A stretch of DNA of 64,000 bases from Tuctoria greenei (GCA_036927565.1 JAYESD010000002.1:146637167-146701166), one strand, 5' to 3'; shown: positions 46,515 through 57,757, counted from the first letter of the stretch. A program made the numbers and translations. The notes: a model not told the origin generated them from the letters alone.

Positions 46515-47045
46515 GTGGCCCCCTGGACCTACCTCCGGGGAAAGCCATCGGGGTGAAGTCATTCCATCGGAGGTGGGTCCATACTCGCGACTCTTGAACT
46601 GGGTCTTCAAGGGTCTTCGGAGGTGCCGTTGGCGGGGCTTTACGGTTAAATCCCGACGCGTGGCGCACCTCAGGCGGCAGATAAGATCTTTTGACGTGCG
46701 GATCTCTCGCAATTGAAGGTCGCCGGTTCCCGATATGAAAACCGTATCGGTTCCGCGCGCCTTGTCAGTTCGCCGCCTTTGGGTTTCCCGCCTCGTGATG
46801 ACAACTGTTCGCCTGGGTAAGAACCTCGACTTGATCGTCAGGGTGGTCCCGGGCCCTCTTGTCGTCGGCAGGGTTGAATTCTTGAGTAGTATCCTTGATT
46901 CTCCTGCAGTTTCCATCCAAGCGTTGCGAGGGCTTACTTATGAAGGAAAGCGCACCGTCGGGAATTCTTTACGCTTCCCATCTGTTCTTGCGCTCAAACT
47001 CCCGACTTGTACTTTGCTCCTCTTCTCTTGCCTAGCTGTGCTGCG

Positions 47046-50000
47046 ATGGAGTTGGGTCTGCGTGAGAGTCGCTTGAAGACGGACAGCGATCTGAAGAAGG
47101 TCCGGGCCCTCATGGGGTGGTCTTCGGACTTCTTCAACCGCTCGGTCTGCGCCGGCGGAGAGCTCCCCTTTGAAAAGGAGCACTCTGGCGAGATGGTGTA
47201 CTTTTCCTCGTACGCCATGGTGGGGCTGATCCCACCGTTTTCTTCTTTCTTCTTGATGCTGCTGGACTTCTATGGTCTGCAGCTGTACCACCTTGGCCCT
47301 CACTCCATTCTCCTTGTGTCCATCTTTGTCCACTTCTGCGAGATGTGGGTGGGCATCCCTCCCTGCATCGAGCTCTTCCGAACCTTCTTCACCGTCCAAA
47401 CCACCGGCCGAAGTGATGAGTATCTTGGCTTCTACTACTTCGTGAAGCGCAAGAAGTGCCCATTCAAGTACCTCCGGTCATTCCCTTCCGGGAAGTGGGA
47501 TGACTGGAAGAAAGATTGGGTAGTCGTCCGGGTGGTGGAGCATGAGCGGTTGGAGTTGCCAGACGGTCTGCCCGGCATTGACACGTCGGTATGGAGCGAA
47601 GTTCCGGTGCTGGCGGAAGCTTTCGACCCTGTCCTGACCAGGATCCGCCAATGTGTGAAGGGAGGATTGACTCCCCAGGCGGTGTTCTGCAACTTCCTGT
47701 CCAACAGGTGGGCGCCGCTGAAGAGGAGGGAGAAGCTCGCCTGGGCCCTCAACAGCGTGATGGACGAGGACCGGGTTGAGACCGGGTTGAAGTCCAGCAT
47801 GGTGGGGAAGACCTTGGAGTTTCACCTCAAGAAATTCCAGCACGGCATCGACGTTGACGGAGATTACTTGACTCCGCCGCCGGCTTTCCTCCCTCTGAAC
47901 GTGGAAGTTGAGTTCAGCAGGGAGCTCCGGCGGAAGATGCCCGCGCTTGACGACCTTGGTGTCGTCGAGAGAAGATCAACCACCCGGTTGGCGATCCCCG
48001 GGTTGTCCGGAGACGGCTCCGCCCCTGTCCCACAGCCAAGAGCTGAGGTCATCGGCAAGGGCAAGGAGCTGGCGGAGGAGCCGGAGAGCCGGAAGAGAAA
48101 GCTGCGACATGCTGACGGAAGGTCCGTCGGGCCTGCCACTTCCCCCCCCCCCCCCCCGGTTCCCCCTCCTCAGGAAGGAAGATCCTCCGCCGCTGTGGCG
48201 ACTGTCCCCGTGGTGGGGTCCTTCCGGAGCGTTACTGTTCCGGTGGTGGGGTCCTCCCGGAGTGCGACTGTCCCCGTGGTGGATCCCTCCTGTGGTGCTA
48301 GCTCCGGGTGTGCGACTCCAGCATCTGGAGCGGTGAGGGCCTCCAGGTCCAAGAGTTCCTCCCGATCAGGGAGAGCTTCGACCCGGGAAACGCCCGCGGC
48401 TGTGGCAAGTCCTGGGAGTCCTCCCAGAGCTCCTACGCCGACCGTGGCCAGCCTGGATCGTCCGGGAAAGAGGTTCCGCGCAAGCTGGTGCGTGAGCCTC
48501 CCAAGGTAATTTTTCTTTTTTACCTCGATTAACTTTTTAATTGTAGCATATGTTTGCTCAATTTCTTCGTTGTTCATCTGCAGCGTTCCCAAGAAGGGGA
48601 GTGAAGCTCCACCCCCAGCCACAGTGTCTGAGGTTGCGAGGGCTTCTGCTCCAGCCCCGTTGCCGCCCCAAGCGGAGGCTGCGACAGCTCCGGCGCCGGC
48701 TATCGTGGTCATGGACCTCGACTCGTCTCCGAAAGTTCCCGTGGTAGCGCCGGACCACGGGAATGAAGATGTGCCAGCGGCACCCGTCCCGGAAGTGGAA
48801 GCTCCGGGTCCTGGTGCTGCAGTAGTAGAAGCTCCGGCTGTTGAGTCGGAGGAAGTAGCAGTCCCGGCTTCGGAGCTGGGAAGTGTTGAAGCCCCGGCGA
48901 TTGAGCCGGAGGTGGCTGAAGCCCCGGCATGCGAGCCGGAAGTTGAAGTAGTTCCGGCAGTTGAGCCGGTTACTTCCGAAGCTCCGGTCGCAGAGCCGGT
49001 GATTGTTGGAGCGCCGGTCACAAAGCCGGCGGCTGAAGAGGCGAGGGAGCTTGAGCCTCCCTCAGAAGAAGTGTCCCGACCGGAGCCAGTGGAGGCGACG
49101 ACGTCGATGGTACCTGTGGCAGAGCCAGAGTGCCTGAACGAAGTCGCCGGCCCCCAGCCTGAGGGGGCAAATGAAGACTTGGTGGCGGGACCTCCTTCGA
49201 TGGTGACTGAGGCCATCCCGGAGGAGGGCCCTAGCGCTTTGGAAGCTCGGGGTTCCACTCTCGTAGAGTGGGACCCAATTTTTGTAAGTGAAGACCCGCT
49301 GGAACCAGCGGAAGAGATCCCAGCAGGTCCGGAGCCCATCCCGCTGTCGATGTCCATCGACAACGCCTGCTCCAGTCTACGTCAGGTCCAACTGGCCTTC
49401 TTCCACGACAGCAAGGCTCTTGAAGAGGAGCGCCAAACCCTTAGGCGGTGGCGTAATCGGCTCCACTTCGAGACTAAGCTGGCGCAATCGAGGCTTGCGG
49501 ATGACAAGGAATGGATCAGGCGGGAGAAGATCCACGTGGAGCTCTGGGGTGAGCTGCTGGACGAGAGGGAGAGCATGACTCACGCCCTCGACGCTCAATC
49601 CCGGGAGTTCCATGACCAAGCTAAGGCTGCTAACGACGCGGCCAATGCTCGGTTTGATCAGCTCGAGGCCATCAGCACCGCACTCATCAAGCGCCGAGAG
49701 GCACTTGAAGGGAGGGAAAGACGGCTCGAGGATGAGGAGCAAAAACTCCTAGAGCTACGGGATGACGTCTTGCGACGGGAAGAAGAGCTCGCTGAGAAAA
49801 CAGCTCTGGCGGACAAGGGCCTCGAGGAGCGCACTAAAAAATTGGAAGAGCGCTGCCTCGAGGAAGAGGAGAAAACCTGGGTGCGGGGGCAGGAACTCTA
49901 CGAATACGAGTGTGCCCTTATCACCCGGGAGAAGAAAGTGGAGGCTAGGGAGAAGGACCTGGTCGACCGCCGGAACAAGATCCACCTCTGGGAGGAGGAG

Positions 50001-50495
50001 CTCAGAAGACTTGAGAAGCGGGTTGCTGCGAAGATCCAGCAAAACGCCAAAGAAGTTGAGCGCCTCGCCCGCGAGAATTCGGAGCTGACGGCGGCCCGGA
50101 GATCCCTGGAAGAGATGAAGAACTTGAGGAAGGCGGACTCCCTGCAGATTTGGGAGTTCATGGGCAAGGCCGACGACGCGCTGACGCCGATGGGTTTCAG
50201 CCCCGTGCACCCGGATGATCCGGAGCCGGAGCCTGACCTTGCGTTGCAAGCGTTGAGCGCCGCAGGCAGCAAGCTCTCCAAGGTGGTCGATGTCATCGCG
50301 GACCAGCTGGAGGTCGAGGGGCAATCCCTGGCTAGGAACGTCACAGAATATGTGTTGACGTGCTACACCAGCCGGAACTCTCGATTTCCTCTGGACCCGG
50401 TGCTTGAAGGCCCCGTCAATGGAGAAGGCGAAGCTACCCGAGCCCGCGTGTCGGAGGTCGCCCAGAAAGTTGCCGAGTTCTTCCATAGGGTCTAG
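47046..50495 (+). CDS. Antisense spliced gene of element F (putative gypsy-type PF04195-like domain plus coiled coil)
   Basis: The ATG at 47046 (gcgATGG context) opens exon 1 to 48505. An intron 48506-48583 (GTAATT..CTGCAG, 78 bp) joins in frame to exon 2, 48584-50495, about 1,120 codons in all. The N-terminal 300 residues (ALMGWSSDFF, HFCEMWVGIPP, FYYFVKRKK) resemble the putative gypsy-type transposon domain PF04195 common in plant Tat elements. Then come a proline run, VPVV.S.RS.T repeats and, in exon 2, EAP/EPE repeats followed by a long coiled coil (about 49380-50130: EERQTLRRWRN, ERRLEDEEQKLLEL). The function is unknown in the family. Fully open and opposite to gag-pol. Confidence 0.82.
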
Positions 50496-51757
50496 GACCG
50501 TCTCTTTTAGCCTTTACTTGTATCTTCTCTTCTTCCTCAATTTTGTAATCCCTTGTCTCCAGATGTAATCTCCGATCTTCAGATGAAATGAAATCCCCAA
50601 TTTTTTGCGAATTTCATTCTTTTGTCTTCAACATCTTTATCTTCACTTGGCCCCCTGGTAGATGTGCACAATTTGATTGTGGACATGTACCAAAAGGATG
50701 TTGAGTTTTGTTGAAGACGACTTTGCTTCGAACTTGTGGAATTTAGGTCCGAAGTTTTTGATAGTGAAGGTCCCCTGAAGTTGTCGGAGCTTAGAAGCTC
50801 CGGCACTGTCCATCGCTGGAGCTTAGTAGCTCCGGCAATAGCCTCTATCAACACGTTGAGCGTCGATAGTTAATACTCCAAGGTGTCGGAGCTTAGCAGC
50901 TCCGGCAATGACCTTTGCCACACTTGGTTTGTTGGCAACAGACTCCAGTGACGGGGTCTTCTCACCATCTTCTAGTCAACGCCGACGGTTGACGCCCTGG
51001 TGGGAGTCGGAACTTGGTTAGCTCCGGTTTTTCTCCATCTACGTAGGGTTCATTTTTCCTGCACACTTGAGCCAAGAAAAATAGTAAAATTCGTTCCTTG
51101 CCTATAACTTCGTCGCGGCTTACGGTTCTTAAGAAAATTTTAAGTTGAACACGATTTTTAATACGACTAGATGAATTGTCTTTTCTTTTAGATCCAATTG
51201 TCCATGGACCCACCTTACTTCGGCCTGTCGGGATGTAGGTAGAGTGGCGTACTTAGGGTGCTTGACCAGGCTAAGTCGATAGCGCACTCCGGCCCTAGAA
51301 TGGCTTGGCGGCTTTCAGGCGAGTTGGCCACAGACGACATTTAAATCCAAAAAATCTGACAATTCAACTCGAATCGTATGTAAACCGGTCAAACTAGAAC
51401 TTCTTAAGAATTGCACGTTTCTGTTATAGACAAGAAAGAGAAAAATAAAATGTCGAGCCTATGCAAAGATGAATGCACGTGGAGTCTATTTCACATGAAG
51501 ATGTCTTTCATTATAGGTCCGAGGTACAGGGGAAACAAGTACACTCTTAGGGTACGGAACCAGGCTAAGTGTGTTTGGTTTCTCGTTTGACCCAGGGTAG
51601 TTAGCCACACTTTTAGTCCGGAGACTGTGTCAAGTGTTGCATGAGCTTTTCAAACCTTTCGGGAAAGGTCCGGCTGCTCTCCCGGAGGAACTACCCGACT
51701 CTGTACAATAACTCTATAACATACATTTCAAGTTACTTAAGACTCACCTCCGTGGAA
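50496..51757. other. Spacer between antisense gene and pol of element F, with short hairpins
   Basis: No gene is recognised. Three short inverted repeats of the form GGAGCTTAGNAGCTCC occur at about 50786-50806, 50817-50836 and 50886-50906, with a weaker one near 51007. 3' ends of the two converging transcription units probably fall here. Confidence 0.5.
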
Positions 51758-54700
51758 TTAAGTGTAGAACTTACGGAGGTGCTCGATGTTCCAAGGATTT
51801 GGGAGAGGTGTCCCATCCTCGGTAGCCAAGCGAACGCTTCCGGGACGGGATACTTTGATCACTCGAAAGGGCCCTTCCCAGCTGGGGGAGAGTTTGTTTT
51901 GCCCTACTCTGGATAGTATTCTCCGTAGCACCAGATCGCCTTCCTCGAGCTGTCGGTTGTGTACATGCCGCTGGTGATAGCGCCGTAGAGCTTGGCGGTA
52001 TCGGGCATTCCGAACAGCTGCTTGGCACCTTCCCTCCTCGAGGAGGTCTAGGTCTTCGCGCCGGAGCTGGTCCTGCGCGGCTTCGTCGAAGGTTCGGACT
52101 CGGAGGGAACCCAAGGTGATTTCCGGAGGAAGGATCGCTTCAGCTCCGTACACCAGGAAGAAGGGTGTTTCTCCGGTTGCCCGACTTCGAGAAGTCCTGT
52201 TGGCCCATAGGGTGGGCGGAAGCTCTTCGATCCAATTGGCTCCGTGCTTTTTCAAGCGCTCATAAGTGCGTGTTTTGAGTCCTTTAAGGATCTCTGCGTT
52301 TGCTCTCTCGGCTTGTCCATTGCTGGCAGGATGAGCTACGGAAGCGTAGCAAACTTGTATGCCGAGGTCTTCGCAATATCCTTGAAATGCGGAGCTTGTG
52401 AATTGAGTCCCATTATCAGTGATGATCTTATTTGGGACTCCGAATCTGCTCACGATGGATTGTAGAAAATTGATTGCAGATTGTTTGTTGATCGTCACAA
52501 CGGGAGTAGCTTCCGGCCACTTGGTGAACTTGTCGATGGCGACGTACAGGAACTTGTAACCTCCGACGGCTCTTGGGAAGGGTCCCAAGATGTCCATCCC
52601 CCACACAGAGAAAGGCCATGTGGGAGGTATCATTTGTAAGGACTGAGCAGGTGTGTGAATTTGCTTTGCATGAAATTGGCATGCTTTGCATTTCTTCACC
52701 AGCTCAGTGGCATCCTGGAGCGCTGTAGGCCAGTAGAAGCCGTGCCGAAAGGCTTTTCCGACCAGCGTGCGGGAAGATGCGTGGTTCCCACACTCGCCTC
52801 CATGGATTTCTGCGAGGAGCTCGCAGCCTTCTTCCCTTGTGATGCACCGCATTAGGATGCCGTTGGCACCGCGCCGGTAGAGATCCCCTTCTACCAACGT
52901 GTATCTTTTAGCCAATCTGACTACCCGATCAGCGGATACATCATCGTCAGGAAGGATGTTGTCTTTCAAGTAGCTCCGGATCTCCGAGATCCATGCATCG
53001 GAACTGACTTGAGCATTTGAGTCTTGCGTGCTGGGTTGCTCGGAGCTTCCGGCAGCACCTACGACCCTTGATGGCTGCCATGGTAACAGGGCCATCGGGA
53101 CCGTCAGCTTCGGGATGCTGATCTCGCCCCCTTCGTTCAGTTCGGCAGGCTGAACTGTGGGTTTTGGCAACCTCCGGACAAAGGTTCCGTCAGGAGCCGG
53201 AGCTCCAGTTGACGCCTTGGTCGAGAGTTCGTCAGCTTCAGCGTTGTGAGCACGCTGAACATGGTGAAGGTCTAGGACTTCGAAGTCCTTCTGAAGCCTC
53301 TGGACTTCAAGGAGGTAAGCAGCCAGCTGGAGATTATTGCAGGAGCATTCACCCTTCACCTGCTTGATGATGAGTTGTGAATCTCCTTTGACCAGCAATT
53401 GCTTGACACCATATGATAGTGCCACCTTTAATCCATAGATGAGTGCTTCGTACTCCGCCATGTTGTTGGTTGCCTTGAAGTCAAGGTGTACCATGTATTT
53501 CACCTTCTCCCCAGTTGGTGCAAGGAGAAGGATTCCAGCTCCGGCTCCCTGCTTCTGCATGGAGCCGTCGAAGTAAAGGGTCCAGTGAGGCTTAGTGAAG
53601 GTTGGAACTTGAGGTTCCGTCTTCTGCTCGCTGGGGCCCCCAGGGTTTAATGGAGAGGGAGTCCATTCTGCCACGAAATCTGCCAATGCTTGACTCTTGA
53701 TTGCTTGTCTCGGAATGAATTCAAGATCGAATTCAGCCAATTCCGCTGCCCACTTTGCAATATTCCCAGTTGAATTGGGATTATGCAGGATCGCTCGAAG
53801 TGGATATGAGGTCACCACCGAGACTTTGTGAGCTTGGAAATAGTGTCGAAGCTTCCTTGAGGCAATAAGAACTGCATAAAGCAGTTTATGCACCTCTAGG
53901 TATCGAGTCTTGGCATCATGTAACACTTCACTGATGAAGTATACCGGGCGTTGAATGGTCCGGACCCTCCCGGAGGGGTCTGGAGCTTCCTCTTCATTGA
54001 TCCGGACCCTCTCGGAGGGGTCCAGACTCTCTTCGGGGACCTCCGGGTTCTGGGTGGAGGAACCCGGAGCTTCTTCAGAAATGACCTGGACCCTCTTAGA
54101 GGGGTCCGGGTCCTCTGAAGTGGCTTCTTGTGGGTTTGAGTCTGGGAGCTGGGACCCAGACCCGCTTTCAGGAACCTCCGGACCCTCCCGAAGGGGTCTG
54201 GATTCCTGAGTATTGGGTAGTTCCGGTCTCTCCGCAACCAGAACCATACTGACGACTTCGTCAGTAGCTGAAATGTAAAGCAACAAAGGCTCACCAGGGT
54301 TCGGAGCTACCAGGACTGGTAGGGTGGTGAGGAACTCTTTCAGCTCCTGGAATGCCTTCTCTGCTTCTTCAGACCATTGGAATGGTCTGTACTTCCTCAG
54401 TAACTTGAAGAAGGGAAGTGCTCTTTCTGCCTGTCTTGAAATGAACCGGCTGAGGGCTGCTAGACATCTAGTTAATTTTTGGACGTCTTTGATGCGGGTT
54501 GGTGGCCGCATGTCTTCAATGGCTTTTATCTTCGCCGGATTAGCCTCTATGCCCCGGTGACTTACCAGGAAACCAAGAAGCTTTCCGGAACTAACCCCGA
54601 AGACGCACTTGTCTGGGTTTAGCTTCGTGCGGGTGGCCCGCGGCTTGTCGAAGACAGCCTGCAAGGTGTCCAAGAGGGACTCCTTGTTTTTGACTTTGAC

Positions 54701-55300
54701 CACGATGTCATCGACGTACACTTCCACTATGTCTCTGATGAGTTCTTCGAAAGTTTTGTACATAGCTCGTACAAATGTTGAAGCTGCATTCTTAAGACCA
54801 AACGGCATGGCTGTGTAACAATACAATCCATCCACTGTGATGAATGAAGTATGCTCTTCATCCTCCCTAGACATCCTGATTTGATGATATCCAGAATATG
54901 CGTCTAGAAAACACAGTAACTCGCACCCGGAGGTGGAATCCACTATCTGATCTATTCTAGGTAGTGGGAATGGATCTTTTGGACATGCCTTATTCAGTGT
55001 GGTGTAGTCGATGCACATCCGAAGTTTCCCGCCGGCCTTGGGCACAACGACTGGGTTTGCCAGCCATTTTGGATGGTAGACTTCTCGGATAAATCCGGCT
55101 TCGAGCAACTTCTTCACTTCTTGTCGGATGAAGTTTTGTCGCTCTACAGATTGCTTCCGAGGTTTCTGATGCACAGGCCGAGCGTCGGGGTAAATCTTCA
55201 GATTGTGCTCAATCACTTCCCTGGGGATCCCAGGCATTTGTGACGGTTGCCAAGCAAATACGTCAACGTTAGCCCGGAGGAAAGTGATGAGCGCGAGTTC
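51758..55300 (-). CDS. pol: Pol of element F (RT, dual RNase H, integrase)
   Basis: On the minus strand RT (GFIREVYHPKWLANPVVV, YVDDIVVK about 54720) is followed by a first RNase H (PVLVAPNPGEPLLLYISATD) carrying an inserted acidic DPSxRV repeat block (about 54260-53960). A second archaeal-type RNase H follows (LYFDGSMQKQGAGAGILL about 53600; NNMAEYEAL), then integrase (HASSRTLV, CKACQFHAK; WGMDILGPFP, DNGTQF, SNGQAERAN) ending at WNIEHLRKFYT. It is in the same frame as gag and read through a single TAG, so it may be the second half of one polyprotein; the first Met is at 55237. Confidence 0.93.
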   Translation of the reverse strand, partial: ELALITFLRANVDVFAWQPSQMPGIPREVIEHNLKIYPDARPVHQKPRKQSVERQNFIRQEVKKLLEAGFIREVYHPKWLANPVVVPKAGGKLRMCIDYTTLNKACPKDPFPLPRIDQIVDSTSGCELLCFLDAYSGYHQIRMSREDEEHTSFITVDGLYCYTAMPFGLKNAASTFVRAMYKTFEELIRDIVEVYVDDIVVKVKNKESLLDTLQAVFDKPRATRTKLNPDKCVFGVSSGKLLGFLVSHRGIEANPAKIKAIEDMRPPTRIKDVQKLTRCLAALSRFISRQAERALPFFKLLRKYRPFQWSEEAEKAFQELKEFLTTLPVLVAPNPGEPLLLYISATDEVVSMVLVAERPELPNTQESRPLREGPEVPESGSGSQLPDSNPQEATSEDPDPSKRVQVISEEAPGSSTQNPEVPEESLDPSERVRINEEEAPDPSGRVRTIQRPVYFISEVLHDAKTRYLEVHKLLYAVLIASRKLRHYFQAHKVSVVTSYPLRAILHNPNSTGNIAKWAAELAEFDLEFIPRQAIKSQALADFVAEWTPSPLNPGGPSEQKTEPQVPTFTKPHWTLYFDGSMQKQGAGAGILLLAPTGEKVKYMVHLDFKATNNMAEYEALIYGLKVALSYGVKQLLVKGDSQLIIKQVKGECSCNNLQLAAYLLEVQRLQKDFEVLDLHHVQRAHNAEADELSTKASTGAPAPDGTFVRRLPKPTVQPAELNEGGEISIPKLTVPMALLPWQPSRVVGAAGSSEQPSTQDSNAQVSSDAWISEIRSYLKDNILPDDDVSADRVVRLAKRYTLVEGDLYRRGANGILMRCITREEGCELLAEIHGGECGNHASSRTLVGKAFRHGFYWPTALQDATELVKKCKACQFHAKQIHTPAQSLQMIPPTWPFSVWGMDILGPFPRAVGGYKFLYVAIDKFTKWPEATPVVTINKQSAINFLQSIVSRFGVPNKIITDNGTQFTSSAFQGYCEDLGIQVCYASVAHPASNGQAERANAEILKGLKTRTYERLKKHGANWIEELPPTLWANRTSRSRATGETPFFLVYGAEAILPPEITLGSLRVRTFDEAAQDQLRREDLDLLEEGRCQAAVRNARYRQALRRYHQRHVHNRQLEEGDLVLRRILSRVGQNKLSPSWEGPFRVIKVSRPGSVRLATEDGTPLPNPWNIEHLRKFYT

Positions 55301-57718
55301 CTATTTGTCATTCAACCCACCCGATATGCGGGTGGTTTGAGTGACATCGGAACCAATTTGGACGACTTTGACGGGGATGTCGGTGTCACCGCTTGGCTGC
55401 ACACGGGGAGCAGAGGTTGAGCCTCGTTGCCGAATGCTCGGAGGTTTTGGAGCTTGCCCCTGTCTGGAGTCCTCCTCTTGCGCAGTGGTGAGTGCATGGA
55501 GCTCCTCCAGAGCAGTTACTCTGGCGGTGCGATCTCCACGAATCCGGAGAACGCCTGCTGGTGTTGGCATCTTCAACACCAAGTATCCATAATGAGCAGC
55601 TGCCATAAATTTGTATAGGGCAGGTCTACCCAAGATGGCGTTGAATGGTAAGTTGATCTGAGCGACGTCAAAGACCAACTTCTCGGTGCGGTACTTCTCC
55701 CGTGTTCCGAAGGTAACGGGGAGAATTATAGCTCCGAGTGGGGTAATGGCCCCCGGACCTACTCCGGAGAATGGTCGAGAGGGCTGAAGATCCGAAGATC
55801 GAAGCTGAAGTTTGGTAAAAGCTTCAAAGCTTATAAGGTTCAACCCCGAACCTCCACCCACCATAACATGATGAAGCTGGATGTTGTTGATGGTGGGAGA
55901 TACCATCAAGGGTAATTGGCCAGCTCCGACCATGCTTTGAGGACAGTCCGAAGCATCAAAAATGATGGGTGTGTCCATCCACTTTCGATGTGGCTCCGGT
56001 CTAGCTGTAGGAGCTACAGCAGCCATATCCCGCCGCATAGTCTTGATGACACGACGAGAAGTGATGTCCCATGATCCACCAAAGATAGTGTTCATGGTTT
56101 TCCGACGCTCGTTGTCGGAGACGTCGGAGTCATCGTCGACGGAGGTGTAGACGGCTTTCAGGACCTTTTTGGGGTCCTGAAACCCTAACTCCTCTTCAGC
56201 CGGAGCTTCGTCAACCTTCTGTTTTCCCTCCCTCTGTCGGAAAGGAGACCCTTCTCGGCGCTTGTTGTAGCGCTCGGCATGGTTTTGGACCTCCCGGCAG
56301 TCTTCCAGCCTGTGGCTGCCCGTTTTGTGAATGGGGCACCACATTTTGGATTTGCCGCCGTCTTCGGAAGACGGTCGAGGTCGCTTCTCAGGGCGTGGCC
56401 CCCGGCCACCAGGAGTTGCAGTGGCTGCAACGTTGGATGTGCCGGCCGACGGCTTCTTCTTGCCGTTGGCCTTCTTTTTCTTCTTGCCACTCCCGGTGGT
56501 AGCGGCTTCTTCTTTGGAGGATTTTTTGTGACCCTCCAAGGCTGGTTTGGAGTGCATTTCACGGCCCTCCGCAGCTCTGGCACATTTGTCTGCCAAGCTG
56601 AAGAGCTCCGTGACGCTGGTGATCTCTTTGATCGCCAGCTTCTCCAACATCTTCTTGTCTCGTACACCCTGTCTGAATGCCACAATGACAGAAGCGCTTG
56701 AGATAGAAGGGATTGTGTTACGTACCTGAGAGAACCTCTGGATGAATGACCGCAAAGATTCTCCCCCTTTTTGCACGACCGCAAAAAGGTCCAGTTCAGT
56801 GCCTGGTCGGGTGTATGAACTCCCGAAGTTGGCAGTGAACTGACGGCACAGCTCCTCCCAACTGTCAATAGAGTTGGGTGGAAGGCTCATAAACCAGGAC
56901 CTGGCGGTCCCAGTTAAGGCCACTGGAAAGTAGTTGGCCATTACGGCCTCGTTTCCTCCAGCTGCTAAGATTGCAGTGGAGTATATCTGCAGAAATTCTA
57001 CGGGGTTGATAGTCCCGTCGAATTTTTCCGGCAAGTGTGGCCGGAACTTCTGTGGCCATCTAACCATGCGCAGGTGCATGGCTAGGGCGGAACAGCCTCC
57101 TCCTACTCCTTCCAGAGTAGAAAGGTCTTGAGCATCCCGTCTTTCTCGAGCTCGCTCGATATGGACACGGCCATCCTGTTGGCGGTATCGGCGATCAAGC
57201 TCCGCCCGGAGGTCGTGTGTCGAAAGCTGAGATGTCGTATGGGTGCGTCGTGCCCCAGAGGGCAACGACGTCACTTGCTGTGACGCAGCTCGTCTTCGGT
57301 TGTTGGAGACATGTGGACCAAGTCTTCCAGACAACGTCCGTCGCTGCGACGGGGCTCGCCCTGAAGGAGGAGGACCCTGGTTGTTGAGTCGTTCGGCCGC
57401 TGCTGCGACCAAATGCTCAACATCAGCCCTCCATTGCTCCATAGCATCTTGAGATGCATCCGGAGGTGGTGGTCGCTGGAGAAGAGCACGCGCTGCATGG
57501 AGTGCGTGTTCTGGGTTGTCACGACTTGCCGGCGCAGTATGTGACGCCGGCGCACCATCATGTTGCCCGGCACGTCTTGCCGGAGAAGATGGTGGTGGTG
57601 GGAGTGTGACTCCTGCTGGTGTTGAGGCTCCTGCCGGTGGCTGCATGTTGGAGGGATTGCCTCCGACAGCCTGAGCAGCAGGTTGCCCATTGGATGATCC
57701 AGCCGCAGAATTCACCAT
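55301..57718 (-). CDS. gag: Gag and protease of element F
   Basis: ATG at 57718; 805 codons. Proline-rich N-terminus; capsid at about residues 215-365 (FRPHLPEKFDGTINPVEFL, ARSWFMSLPPNSI, SWEELCRQF, FIQRFSQVRNTIP). A Lys-rich stretch precedes a CHHC-like knuckle (CPIHKTGSHRLEDC). The protease at about 590-720 has VMVGGGSGLNLI where the family has D-G-G-S; the catalytic Asp is Gly (GAT to GGT would explain it). The TAG at 55303-55301 separates it from pol in the same frame. Confidence 0.92.
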   Translation of the reverse strand: MVNSAAGSSNGQPAAQAVGGNPSNMQPPAGASTPAGVTLPPPPSSPARRAGQHDGAPASHTAPASRDNPEHALHAARALLQRPPPPDASQDAMEQWRADVEHLVAAAAERLNNQGPPPSGRAPSQRRTLSGRLGPHVSNNRRRAASQQVTSLPSGARRTHTTSQLSTHDLRAELDRRYRQQDGRVHIERARERRDAQDLSTLEGVGGGCSALAMHLRMVRWPQKFRPHLPEKFDGTINPVEFLQIYSTAILAAGGNEAVMANYFPVALTGTARSWFMSLPPNSIDSWEELCRQFTANFGSSYTRPGTELDLFAVVQKGGESLRSFIQRFSQVRNTIPSISSASVIVAFRQGVRDKKMLEKLAIKEITSVTELFSLADKCARAAEGREMHSKPALEGHKKSSKEEAATTGSGKKKKKANGKKKPSAGTSNVAATATPGGRGPRPEKRPRPSSEDGGKSKMWCPIHKTGSHRLEDCREVQNHAERYNKRREGSPFRQREGKQKVDEAPAEEELGFQDPKKVLKAVYTSVDDDSDVSDNERRKTMNTIFGGSWDITSRRVIKTMRRDMAAVAPTARPEPHRKWMDTPIIFDASDCPQSMVGAGQLPLMVSPTINNIQLHHVMVGGGSGLNLISFEAFTKLQLRSSDLQPSRPFSGVGPGAITPLGAIILPVTFGTREKYRTEKLVFDVAQINLPFNAILGRPALYKFMAAAHYGYLVLKMPTPAGVLRIRGDRTARVTALEELHALTTAQEEDSRQGQAPKPPSIRQRGSTSAPRVQPSGDTDIPVKVVQIGSDVTQTTRISGGLNDK

Positions 57719-57739
57719 TCTTGAAAATCTCAGGCGCCC

Positions 57740-57757
57740 CCTACCTGGCGCGCCAAC
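57740..57757 (-). other. Primer-binding site of element F
   Basis: The minus strand reads TTGGCGCGCCAGGTAGGG next to the LTR. TGGCGC-type sites are usual in the Tat lineage, commonly ascribed to tRNA-Arg; the tRNA here is not determined. Confidence 0.6.

Noticed and set aside
48170..49363. 397-residue open frame on the minus strand
   Set aside because: Low-complexity shadow of the GC-rich EAP/EPE repeats of the antisense F gene; the plus frame has the intron and coiled coil.
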